Source: Lottia gigantea
Taxonomy: Eukaryota > Mollusca > Gastropoda > Lottiidae
NCBI RefSeq assembly: GCF_000327385.1
Contig: NW_008708133.1
Span: 360,588 to 424,587 of the forward strand
DNA: 64,000 bases
Direction: 5' to 3'
The notes under the pieces were generated by a model that had not been told where the DNA came from, did not search any database, and was given only the letters and a program-made list of their open reading frames with translations. Positions 10,091-20,746 of the stretch are shown one piece after another (within the stretch, counting starts at the first letter, position 1; every line of letters starts with the position of its first letter). The translations under genes and the position numbers were made by a program.

Positions 10091-12420
10091 ATTCGAATGT
10101 ACTATATCGAATTGGATCGAAGTGTCGTCAATTGTAAACCCCTACGAGTCATAATGTCCAACTGGTAGACACTTTGTGACGGTAAGCTAGTATTTATGTA
10201 AAATATAGTAACATTTCACTGATATTATTTTCAAAAAGTTTCAAAGTATGCCAATTTATGGAAGTGATTATGTATTACTAAATTACCGACTACAGTTTAC
10301 TCTCAATCAAACGGTATGAAATAATTAAATGGACAAATGCGGCATTTCCGGGATTAAAGCATACCTTAGTCTCGGAAACAAGAAATGTTCTGCTTAACTA
10401 ATCATTAAAAATGTTCACAACTTACCGTCGAAATTTGAGCCTTTAAATCCATAATTATTGAAAGTTTGAAAGTCCCACTTGGTGTCTTAAATATCAACTA
10501 GACGGTCAACTCTCGTAATACCAAATTTCAGAGGGAATATAAGCTTTTGAACGAAATAAAAAAGAAGTTAAATTTCTTGTTAAGGTCTATTTGAAGAAAT
10601 AAGGCGATTTTCGTACAGATTTAGTACTTCTTAGGACTACATATATTCAAGGTCCAAATCAACCCCCGGAAATGCAACACTTGTCCCTTTTAACAGTGTA
10701 GACATTGATATTATTTATATCTCTGTGCTAGACCTAGTGGGTTCGCAGATTGATATTTAGCCAAAATAGCTATCGGGGGTTTGTATGTTTAAATTACAGA
10801 TTTCCAAGTGTGTGTCACATCTATGTTCGTCTACTTGAATTTGTCTGGTTACAATTCTTTTTGCAAGATCTGTCAAATATCGTACACTGGATGTCATTTC
10901 CTTTTTACTCGGACTATGTCACTGATATTATAATTACCGCAAATATGACCTACTTTCTAAGAATTGTTAATTCTCTGAAATCACTAAAATGAAACAAGAC
11001 TCTTAATTGTGTATGTTTAAACATTTACTTGGGTATATTTGAATGGGCCATTGGCCTTTGAAGTTTCATTCTTATTAGTATTAATGTCTATAGCAATTGA
11101 TGATATGACTTGGGTGTCATTTGTTATATTGAATAATTATTTTCACTAGCAACTTGTTTGAATACATTTTCAAGGGAAAAACGTCGTGGCCTTAAAAGAG
11201 TGTCCGACATAAGCCTATATTGCTACAAATAGCACACACTCTTTGATTTTCGAATGAATTCTAACTCTTGGATGATTATTAAACCATCATCAACGCTCTC
11301 ATGTTCTTTGTAAATGCCGTTGTTGACCGCATTTATATGAAGTATCAATTACGGACGTTGACTTGAGAATAGGAAGTTTCCTCTTGAGATGGTTAATTTG
11401 AAAGCTTGGTAAAATCCCCAAAATTCAAACCAATGAGATTATACTTCTTTGTACTGACTAACATGTTACTTCCTTCCTGTAATTTACATTAAATTAATGA
11501 TATTAGATATTTGAACTTTCCAAAACGGATGTAAAGTTGATAAACCCGATTAGTTTAAACTCTTGGTACTCGCTTGACAGTATCGACGGCAATTGCGAGT
11601 GAGAAGAAATTTGTTGTTACTATCCATTTTTTATATTTTTACTAAACAAAACAATTCACACAGTTTACTTTTAACCTTTTCTATGGGGCGCGTGATGCAC
11701 TTTTTTAGCTTGTTAACACTCTGGAAGACTCAATTTTTGGACATATTAAGATGAAACATTACTAGATTATCCCTATCAAATACGAGAAGAAAAACAATCT
11801 CAAATCAGTTGGAGGTTTAGTCCTTGTTCTTTGAGATAGCCCTAGCTTTGGCTACGTATACTTTTTAAGCTTGTGAAGCTAGGCCTACCAATTTTTTAAT
11901 TGAAATGAATGAAATGAAATTAAAATTAAAAGTGTTAGGCCTAGCTAGACTATATGGATTCTCTGAGAGGGATATCGAGTAGCCAACCCAGTCGCAGAAT
12001 GACATGAGGGGTTCCGGATGGGTGAGCATGAATTCTCTGCTTCGCTAGCGAAAAGGGCGATTAAACCGTTTATTATTTTTGTCTGTAAAATATTATTTAT
12101 TTATACCACACTTGAGTGCTATAAAATGTCAAACTCTGCGGAAATAGCAGACTAATTAAAATTAGACCAAACTTTGTTTCCGTTTTTTAAATTAGCTTTT
12201 ATTTCAATAGGCCTATAGCGGCTTCAGTTAGAGCCTACTGACAGCCCTCTTGAAAGTTCGTCAAATTTACCCTTCGACCTAAGTCGATGACGTCTGCCTT
12301 AACCGATTAAATTTCTCACCAGCGTTGGCATTTGGTGACGCCGTGTTCATCAGGTAGGCCTAAGGGAAAGACAGCAACAACAAACAACTAGGCCTAGCCT
12401 ATATTTTAGCGTACAATGAT
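10091..12420. other. 2.3 kb without recognised genes or repeats
   Basis: No open frame here shows a known motif. Near 11870-12420 the palindromic word TAGGCCTA recurs (about 11880, 11936, 12210, 12354 and 12390), suggesting a diverged repeat. Nothing else can be supported. Confidence 0.4.
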
Positions 12421-12789
12421 AACATCTTAGGTTCACAGTTTAGACCAGAGGGAGAAGGGGGAGTATTGTCACCCGAGAGGGGTCAAAATCTGAGTTAACT
12501 TTTCTACAGGCATTTTTCCTCAGGAATCCGAATCTGGGAGGTAAAGTGCCGGGTCAGGGGGCGTTTTTGAGTTATTCAAGGTCAAAGGTCACGAAAGGTC
12601 AAATTACGCAAAAAACGTTAAAAATTGAGAATTTAACTACAAAATGTGTACAAAATTCATTGATATAATCTAGAAATTGACAAAAGCCCATTAGTGTGAA
12701 TCGACACTATCTATAAGTCTCAATTCTTTGAGGCAATCCAGGTCAAAGGTCACTAAAGGTCAAAATGGAAAGACGGATCTCATTGATCA
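12421..12789. repeat. Repeat fragment carrying two identical-architecture AGGTCA clusters
   Basis: Positions 12579-12601 and 12740-12762 each hold three AGGTCA half-sites in the same order and spacing: two separated by one base, then a third after four bases. The surrounding sequence looks like repeat DNA leading into HINE-A. No coding content. Confidence 0.6.
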
Positions 12790-13340
12790 TGTCATAAGCA
12801 ATATCAAGTAGTTGTTAAAACTCCTATCGATATATTGGGGTTAATGCCCTTGACTTTGTTAAAACGCGTCGAAATTTGTTAAAAATAGTTTGTGAGCAGG
12901 ATTGACGCTACAGTTTTCAACCGATTCTGGTGAAACTTGGTGTGATCATTGGAATTGATAAGATCTCGGACAAGTTCTAATTTGACGCATTTTCAATTAA
13001 CGGTTTTTGAGTTATTGCCCTTGACTTTGTAAAAACGCGTCAAAATTTGTTAAAAATAGTTCGTGAGCAGGATTGAAGCTACAGTTTTCAACCGATTCTG
13101 ATGAAACTTTGTGTGATTATTGGAATTGATAAGATCTCGGACAAGTTCTAACTTGATGCATTTTTGATGAACGGTTTTTGAGTTATTGCCCTTGACTTTG
13201 TAAAAACGCGTCAAAATTTGTTCGTGAGCACAATAGAAGCTACAGTTTTCAACCGATTCAGTTGAAACTTGGTGTGATCATTGAAATTGATAAGATCTCG
13301 GACAAGTTCTAACTTGACGCATTTCGATGAAATGTTTTTG
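12790..13340 (+). repeat. HINE-A copy, left portion (split by Penelope copy A)
   Basis: About three units of roughly 175 bp, each with the phrases GAGTTATTGCCCTTGACTTT, CAGTTTTCAACCGATTC, GAAACTTGGTGTGATCATT and AAGATCTCGGACAAGTTCTA. Sequence breaks off after ATGTTTTTG at 13340 and the same family resumes at about 17582. Confidence 0.8.
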
Positions 13341-13511
13341 ATTTCGGGGAAGGGAGGGTTTGATTCTCCCAAATGTACAGGCCTAGGGTGGAGCAGACAC
13401 TTTATTTAGAAATTAGGATTAAGGGTCTTGATATTGGGTTTTCTTCTGTTCTTATTCTGATCTGAAATTAGAAAAAATAACTCGCCCAATGGGCGAGAAG
13501 TATAGTATCTG

Positions 13512-15672
13512 TTATGTACTGATTGTTTTTAGTTTACTATGAACAATATTATTATTTAAGTTCTTATTTTTTGAATATGCAACTATCATTTTCTGCTTAT
13601 AGACATGGGGGAATTTCTCTTGAAGGCTCTTATAGTGGGCATGAACTATCTTGCTTGCTCGATTGCTGGTTGTATTAAATGGTACAACAAAGGGTGCTAT
13701 GCCTACATTATGATGAATATTTAGTCCTATAGGTCTTGCTGTATTCAATGTCTCAATCCAATGGGCTTCCCTAGATTGACGGAATTTGGTAGTTTCATCT
13801 TCGGGCAAGTCAATTTCTATACGCTCAATTGGGATTAGGGTGAGATCGTCTATTGAATGGTCGTCGAGGTTGAAATGATTAGAAACAGGCTTGTCTTTCT
13901 TTAATTTGATGTCTGAGCATTAAAGCGAGTTCGTAAATTATTCTTAGTTTCTCCTACATATTGTTTGGGGCATTTTTTGCATGAAATTAAATATATTATA
14001 TTCGAATGTTCACATGTTAGATGTTCCTGGATCGGGTACCTTTTATTCGTAGAGTTGCTTACAAAATAATGAGTTTCTGATATAAAGGGACATGTTTTGC
14101 ATCTACTGGACAAACATGGAGCACTTCTTAAATCTAGAGGTACTTCGGCATAAAGTCTGTTTTTAGCTGCTATCTGTGCTAAGGTGGAATTTTTTATGTT
14201 TCGTAAAAATCGTTTAGAGTACCCACGCTCTTTCAGTTTTGAGAAAACAATCGTACAGGCTTGGTTGAAATCGTAAAACTTGTGACTTAATTATACCAGG
14301 TATGTTTTGGGTGAAAGGAGCTCTTGTGCAAGAGTTGATGAGTATCAGTTTCTTTGAAATACACTTTAATATCCAGTTTATTTGTTTCTGCTATGGAATC
14401 TCCCTTAAAGACTGTGGTATCGAGAAAGTCTATTTTTTTGTCACTCACGTTTGCGGTTAGTTTGACAGAAGGATGGTGGTTGTTGAGAATTTCAAAGAAT
14501 TCCCAAAACTGTTTGATAGAATAAGTCCAAACCATAAAAATGTCATCCAAAAAGCGTCCGTAATAAAGTGGGTCAAATGGACAGAGGGGCAACACCTCAC
14601 GTTCCCATTCTGCCATGAAAAGGTTTGCGTACGAAGGGGCGAATCGTTTGTCCATTGCTGTCCCTGAAGTTTGTAAATATGTTTTACCTTAAATGTGAAA
14701 TCGTTTCGACTAAGAAAAATCTCTAAAAGCTGTAGAATTGCATCGTCGGGTCTGTTTGGATCTGGGTTTCTATTAAAAGCTTTACGAACTGCCGTTAAAC
14801 CAGTAGTGTTATCGATATTGGTATTCATAGAAGAAACGTCGATAGAAATTAAAATAGCATTAGAGGGAGCTCGAAGATTTTTTATTTTATTGACAAAATC
14901 GGTTGTGTCTTTAAGGTAGGCGCGATGTTGACATGCTAGAGGTAGTAAGAACTGATCAATGTATTCTGACACTGCATATGACTCACTACCACAGTCAGAT
15001 ATAATCGGGCGGCCTTTAGGGATTTTATTCGAGATAAACCACTCCTTGGTTGGATTCTTATGGATTTGAGGCAAAGTGTACAAATGTCTCTCGCGACAAT
15101 CAGGTTTGGCAGACAGATAGTCATATTGTTTCTGTTTGAGATAACTAGTTTTAACTAAATCGGCAAGAATATTGTTAATCATGTTAGCAGTTTCTTTGAA
15201 TATTGGTTTCGGTAAATGGCATAATGTTTAGGATTATTCAGTTGATACTCTGCTTCTGAAATGTAATCCTCCCTATTCAGAATGACACAACATGAACCTT
15301 CGTCACTCTTTTTAATAACAATGCTATCGTCTTTCTTAAGTAAGTTTAACGCTTCACGTTCCACTCGTGTGAGATTAGGCTTTTCGTGTGTTATGGAAAG
15401 GTTCACTGTTTGGCTATTCATACTCGCAAATACTTTCAATATTTCAGGATGGATGGCGGCCTGAAGGGGTGTCCACGTGGATTTAGGAATAAACATTTTT
15501 CTAGCACCACGTGGGGGTGGTTTCGAAAAAAATATGTGCGGCTAAGATTTCGTTGAAATCGTTCAATGGATGGTCGGAGATAATTCAAGGTAGCTATCTT
15601 TGGTGTGGGAATAAATTTAAGTCCACGGTCTAAGATTGAATGCTGAAGGGGTGTGAGAATTTTGCGGCTCAA
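13512..15672 (-). pseudogene. Penelope copy A reverse transcriptase plus GIY-YIG endonuclease (broken)
   Basis: Minus-strand pieces show ILTPLQHSILDRGLKFIPTP (N-terminal Penelope block), RHLYTLPQIHKNPTK, RPIISDCGSESYAVSEYID, ILISIDVSSMNTNI (motif A), RFAPSYANLFMAEWE (motif B), RFLDDIFMVW (motif C) and the nuclease IIYLISCKKCPKQYVGETK. The family has an N-terminal part with a KIHK-type block and a C-terminal GIY-YIG nuclease that nicks target DNA. The frame is interrupted several times between 13900 and 15200. It retains an N-terminal segment near 15590-15650 that copy B lacks. Confidence 0.85.
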
Positions 15673-15931
15673 GTCAACTACAGTTTGGCCTAGCGGTGGC
15701 CTCTCAGTATTTTTATCACCAGTAATTAGTTTAAAGACTTACTCGATGCTTGAAGCTGGTGTATTCAAAACAAATAAATGCTGTTTGCTGTTTCTGGAGA
15801 CCAATGAAGATTATCAACTGGTTCGAATTCTTCTTCGTAGGGTGGTAAGATTGTTGCGCTGTTGATACTGGACTCCATCATCATGTTGTTGAGAGTGCTG
15901 AGATTCTGTTGTGCTTTCTTCGAGATTTTAT

Positions 15932-17341
15932 TTAAAATGGGTATACATGTGAAGTGTGGGAGTTTGGGAAGGTTTTGTTGGCTGTGGCGATTAATTTCTG
16001 GGCTTGGTTAAAGGAGGTCTTTGGTAGCTGATCACGGTTGTTGAGGCCTACATGAAGAATAATGGTAGTAGGTTTGGGATCATGGTCGTATGATTGCAGG
16101 ATTGACTGTATGTGATGGATTTGGGCACCGGGGTAAGAATGTATTTCAGTGTCTGAACTGGTTTTGGTAATTTGATTCAGGTTAGATGATCCAATTATTA
16201 AGGTAGATTTCTTTAGAGCAGGTAGCTTCCATAATGATTTGTCCTTGGTTTGGTGATAATACGGTTTGGTAGCGGATATAATGGTCGTCGACGGTGTGAT
16301 TGGTACTGGTTTGGTAGTTGTTAGAATTGTAGCATTGGGAACGGACTTGGATCTGGTTCGAGGGGGGGGGGGGGGAGGTCTGGATACACGTCTCGACTTG
16401 GATGGAGACTGAGGGGTAGTTTGCTGGTCCAAAAACGCACAGAAGGAAGAAAGGTTGGCGGATCCTGGATCACGTGGTGAAGATTCAGATGGTGTGGAAG
16501 GGGAAGACGAGTATGAAAGTGAAAAGAGAAGGGGGGTGCCCTCTCTACGAGAGCGTTTACCTATGTCTGCTGGACTAGGAGTAGGTGAACTTCGGGCTCG
16601 TTTAGGGGTTTGGTTCGGCAGCGTGGTGGCTCTAGATTGTGCAGGTGTAGTGTCCAATTCAGTTGGTAGAGATATGGTTACTCTGGTTTTTGTTTCGTTG
16701 ATTGTTGGTNNNNNNNNNNNNNNNNNNNNNNNNNNNNNNNNNNNNNNNNNNNNNNNNNNAACGATGCGGTCGACAGCAGGTGATGTTAAAGACTTGGTAC
16801 GAATGGTGGTCAGCTTCTCTTGAAGTGTGGTTTGGTAATGGTCGATCAGGACCTGCGTAACCTTAGAGAGCCATGTCCGATTGAGGGATCTAATATTCGC
16901 GTCAACAGCTGATGTTTTCATTGCTGGACGGATAAAACTATCCAACTCAGAGACTTTGCGTTTGAAGGTTAACGCTGGTTGGCCTCGCTGTAGAAGGGTA
17001 AGGATTGCCAAATGATGGAGGCACTGCAAAACTTGGAAGAACACCTTCACAAAGGGTTCTTCCTCCTTATGAGTGGGGACTGGTTGGCGTCGGTGGGCTG
17101 GTAGTCGTTTCTGTTGTTGGTCAGGTCGATGGTTACCTCTCGATTGGTAGGCTGTGTTGTAGGTAGGTCGGCGATAGGGCGGGATATAGCTGGATGGGTT
17201 GGTTGGTGGTCGGCGATTGGTAGGTGGTAGAGGGCGATGGAAGACAGGGCCGTTGTAGGGTACGTGATATTGGTTTGGTTGACGATTAGTGTTTCTATGT
17301 CTGGCTTCTTACCAGTGGTTGTTGTAGTTGGGGAGCATAAT
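15932..17341 (-). pseudogene. Penelope copy A ORF1 (SGNH-like domain), interrupted and crossing an assembly gap
   Basis: Same protein as copy B ORF1: an N-terminal region rich in Pro, Arg and Asn, a conserved helical part (VKVFFQVLQCLHHLAIL), a Ser/Thr/Pro-rich linker, then STLIIGSSNLNQITK (SGNH block I), IILHVGLNNRDQLPK (block III). The 50 Ns at 16710-16759 lie inside it. In copy B the equivalent distance is about 70 bp, so the gap length is nominal. Not a functional gene. Confidence 0.75.
16710..16759. other. Assembly gap (50 Ns)
   Basis: A run of exactly 50 Ns. Comparison with Penelope copy B suggests about 70 bp of element sequence is missing here. Confidence 0.98.
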
Positions 17342-17581
17342 GAAAATAACTTGAGGTTAGAAAGGGAATGTACAGCGGATGTAACAGGAGGAAACTGTAT
17401 ATGCTAGCGTGAAAATGTGGGGATCGAATTATGCAAATAAGTCAAACTGGGTTTGGGGATATATAAAGTAAGATGAAAGTTATGATGAAAAATGCAAAAA
17501 TATATATTTAGGTGATAAATAACGCTAACAATGATGTGAAAAATTATAACAAGTAAAACAAAAACTTACGCAATTGACACG

Positions 17582-17835
17582 TATTGCCCTTGACTTTGTA
17601 AACACGCGTCAAAAGTTGTCTTTTGCCCTTGATTAGAGCTGTGTGATTTAATTGTTTGTTGTATTTGGGTTATTGATATTGATTTTAAAAAATTTTTTGG
17701 AATTATTCAGCATAAATAATTTCTTCAATATGAGAAAATTCGTACTTTAGTCACTAAAGACTGTTTTATCATTTCTGACAGCTGCCAGTGGGCGTATGTT
17801 ACCTTCCATCGCAAGCTATCTTTCTTTATTTTAAC
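17582..17835 (+). repeat. HINE-A copy, right portion
   Basis: Resumes with TATTGCCCTTGACTTTG and continues through AGAGCTGTGTGATTTAATTG to the family's 3' end (CAGCTGCCAGTGGGCGTATG, then TTACCTT and AAGCTATCTTT). It is the direct continuation of the unit cut at 13340, which shows that Penelope copy A inserted into it. The 3' stem-loop here is degraded (CTTCCATCGCAAG). Confidence 0.8.
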
Positions 17836-19345
17836 AAATTTAGATAAATTGATTAGTTTTTATACCTTTACAATTAAATAGTTCATTCATTTTGATGGCA
17901 GAAGGGTGTCGGTAATTATAACTAGTGACGTATTTCTCTCTATATTTAGCAAACTTTGAACAAGTGAAAAGGTCACCTGAGTGACAAAGTTTGCAGGTTC
18001 TTAGTTCTCTGGGCGTATTTTGAAATATTCCTGCCTCTATAGGAAGTCTGTTACTTCTGCAGTGTAATTTGGTAAATGCAAATCTAAGTTAATGTGGTAG
18101 CTCTAAAAGTTATTGTATTAGTACTAAGCCAGGTTTGTATGAATTGGTCTCTGATAATTTGACCAATTATAATTTTCGCTTGATTGAAGCTCTTGATAAT
18201 TTCGTCATAGGACTATTGGTAACTTATGGCAGTAAATGATCATTTTCGTTTTTACACTACATGATAAAGGAAAAATATCCAGTTCTCCATGGATATACAG
18301 CATGGGGTGGACATTTTTACATTCATAATCATTTCACCGAATCTTATTTTCAATATTTTATTCAACAGCCCCCCATACTTCACACCATATAACATAATTG
18401 GTACGACTAGTGTCTTAAACGGATGTAATTGGGTATCTATATCAAGGTTTAGTTTCTACTTTTTTGAACAAACGAGAACATATCTGCTGATGCCTTTGTT
18501 AAAGGGTAATTAAACTTAATCCCAATTCATTAACAATTTCCATTTCCAAAGTATATTACAGGTTTATTTCTCACCATACCGAGAAAATACCATAACCTTC
18601 CATTAACCCCTATCTGCAATTCTGATTCTGATTCTGTAAAAGAATATATACACAAAATTTACAATGTCTGATTCCCTGACCGGAGTAATATTTTGACAAA
18701 TATGAAAGCAGATCATCCAGAAAGATACAAAATAATACTGGGGATAGATTTTCGCCCTGCCTCAAACCAATCAAATTCTTTTGACACATTTAGATTAATC
18801 GTAACTAGATTTAGCTATAGCTTATAGATGTTTCATAGTACTCTAAATAGTTTTCTTTTTATTCCGGATTCAAGCACTTTCTGCCATAGCTCAAGTCTTG
18901 GGACAGAATCAAATGCTCGCCTGTAATAAAAAAAAAAGGCGTATAATCGTTTTCTTCTTTCAAGTACAAATTAATCAGGCAGTTTAGGTTGAAAATATGG
19001 TCTATGGTAGAGTGATGTTTTGTTTTCTAAAACCTGTTTGCTCGGGGTTTATAATATATTCTAATTCTAAAGATTTAGTTAACCTTGAGTTGATAACAGC
19101 AGTAAACAATTAACACTGCAGACAAATTACGATTGTTATTCCTTTGTAGTTGTTTGCATCTGTCTTACTGCTCTTGTTCTTGAAAATGTTGCACTATTCC
19201 ATTATCAAGAACAAAATTGAACAACAAGACATATACAGGCAACATCAGAGAGGCTGTAGACTTAATGTATTCGTTCAACATTTCATCATCGCCAAATGAT
19301 TTTTTTTTTTTAAGTTTTTCTACATTTATGAATCTCATTCTCTGT
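17836..19345 (-). pseudogene. LINE (non-LTR retrotransposon) reverse transcriptase and C-terminal region, 5'-truncated and broken
   Basis: From the upstream end the minus strand reads KSFGDDEMLNEYIKSTASLM (near the start of the reverse transcriptase), STIDHIFNLNCLINLYL, AFDSVPRLELWQKVLESGIK (motif A), GLRQGENLSPVLFCIFLDDL (motif B region), then LVVPIMLYG and, near 17990-18070, LHCRSNRLPIEAG and RELRTCKLCHSGD (cysteine-bearing C-terminal block). Blocks fall in different frames with stops, for example one just after ESGIKRKLFRVL, and no endonuclease remains upstream of 19345. The usual YxDD region is not clear. The 3' end abuts the HINE-A tail at 17835. The clade is uncertain. Confidence 0.75.
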
Positions 19346-20137
19346 GATTGTTTCACCTATCAATATGTGGCACTCACCAGCGGGGGTATTTAACAGGATA
19401 TCTCCTTGGTTTTCTATGGTGCCATTCTAACTAAGTCTAAATAATCAAACCAAAATCGATAGGCAACGCAGTTTCCATTACGTTCACTAGCAAATTTTTG
19501 TTTTGATTTAACTGAGTGAAGGGCAATAACTATAAAATTATTGTATTTGAGAGTCTGATACCTTATGAATATTTGAACTAAGTCAAGGCCAATTACTCGA
19601 ACTCTCAATTACACATTTATCCATTAACTTTTATATCTGTAGCCTGTACCAAATTTCACCATTCTCAATGTTGTCGAGGGGGGTGATCGGGGTATCAAAG
19701 GACCACACCAAGGATTCAATTAACAAAAGTAAGTACAGAGAATAACATTACAATCAGGTAACACATATACAAATGAAATAGAATAATCCCAATACTTTTA
19801 CTGAATATACTAAATATGAAATATATGCACTTATGCATAGGGATAAATATAAACGATCTTAATTAAATGAAATATAAAGAAACCTATATAGAAGGGTTTT
19901 AAACGAAACACCTTACCAGTAGGGATCTGGATATAAAAGATATTGTAGTATAATATATATTTAAAATGAAGAGCAATGCTGGAATAAACAGGTAAAATAA
20001 GAAAACTCTGAGGTGATGAAAGCTCAGGAACAGAAATAGAAGCAGTGAAGTGCTAGATTAGTTAGATTAATACAGTGACAGAATAACTCAATTACAAATA
20101 CATTTTTTACCCTTCAATATTCTCCACCTCCTTCGAA
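19346..20137. other. AT-rich interval, no gene
   Basis: No recognisable coding motif. The piece near 19510-19600 has weak resemblance to HINE-A phrases (GAAGGGCAATAACT, TAAGTCAAGGCCAATTACT). The rest is unremarkable up to the target duplication of the BEL/Pao element. Confidence 0.4.
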
Positions 20138-20142
20138 GAATG

Positions 20143-20613
20143 TATTGTGGCTGCCAGCGGGTCAGGAGGAGTGGTACGATAATGCGCTGTGGATATAGTT
20201 GAACAAGAATCTGGTTTTTTAAAGGTTTATATAATTAAAAGCATAAAACATAAGATGAATGAAAAGTTGAATTATTATACATCTGATAACTGTAGAAGTA
20301 GAGTGTAGAGCGTAGAGCGATTAACGTATTATTAGACATTCCTGGCCCCTTTTACAATATTGATATAACAATCTGATAAAGTCTGAGAACTAACTGAAAA
20401 CTGATAAGTTCAAACTGATAAAAAAATGTTAATTTGAGAATTCTACATTCTGCCATGATGGTTCATTAAAAATGGTTCTTTTATGCATCAATTGTCACAA
20501 TAAGAAACGAAAAGATAATATGATATACTAAATTTCAGGAATTAGCTTGTGTACTATTGTGAAAAAACGAAATAAGTTTAAAACATTCAATAAATGCTAA
20601 AATGGCCATAACA
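20143..20613 (-). repeat. 3' LTR of the BEL/Pao element
   Basis: About 471 bp, nearly identical to 26147-26623. The minus strand begins TGTTATGGCCATTTTAGC and is preceded by a purine-rich GGAGGCTGGTG, a plausible polypurine tract. Confidence 0.9.
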
Positions 20614-20746
20614 CACCAGCCTCCTAATTGTATACAAATTACAATTATTAACTTTAACACATTAAATACACATGGCCAGTACTTAACCATAACAAAAATA
20701 AAAATCAATGTTAAAAAATTTATAACACACATCACTTTAATTCGCG

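Larger units (their letters stand above)
13341..17481 (-). mobile_element. Penelope-like element, copy A
   Basis: Closely similar over its length to copy B (27848-31948) but on the other strand. Minus-strand order is a short leader, ORF1 with proline-rich N-terminus and SGNH-like domain, then a Penelope reverse transcriptase with a C-terminal GIY-YIG nuclease, and a 3' tail ending CCCCGAAAT at 13341. It contains the assembly gap. Both ORFs are interrupted in several places, so this copy is inactive. It sits inside a HINE-A element whose halves flank it. A further 100 bp (17482-17581) lies between the point where homology with copy B stops and the return of HINE-A, and may belong to the element. 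Confidence 0.85.

Noticed and set aside
14473-15865. Plus-strand open frames opposite Penelope copy A (for example 14473-14667, 14695-14919, 15653-15865) and minus-strand ones opposite copy B
   Set aside because: Antisense shadows of the reverse transcriptase ORF with no motif of their own.
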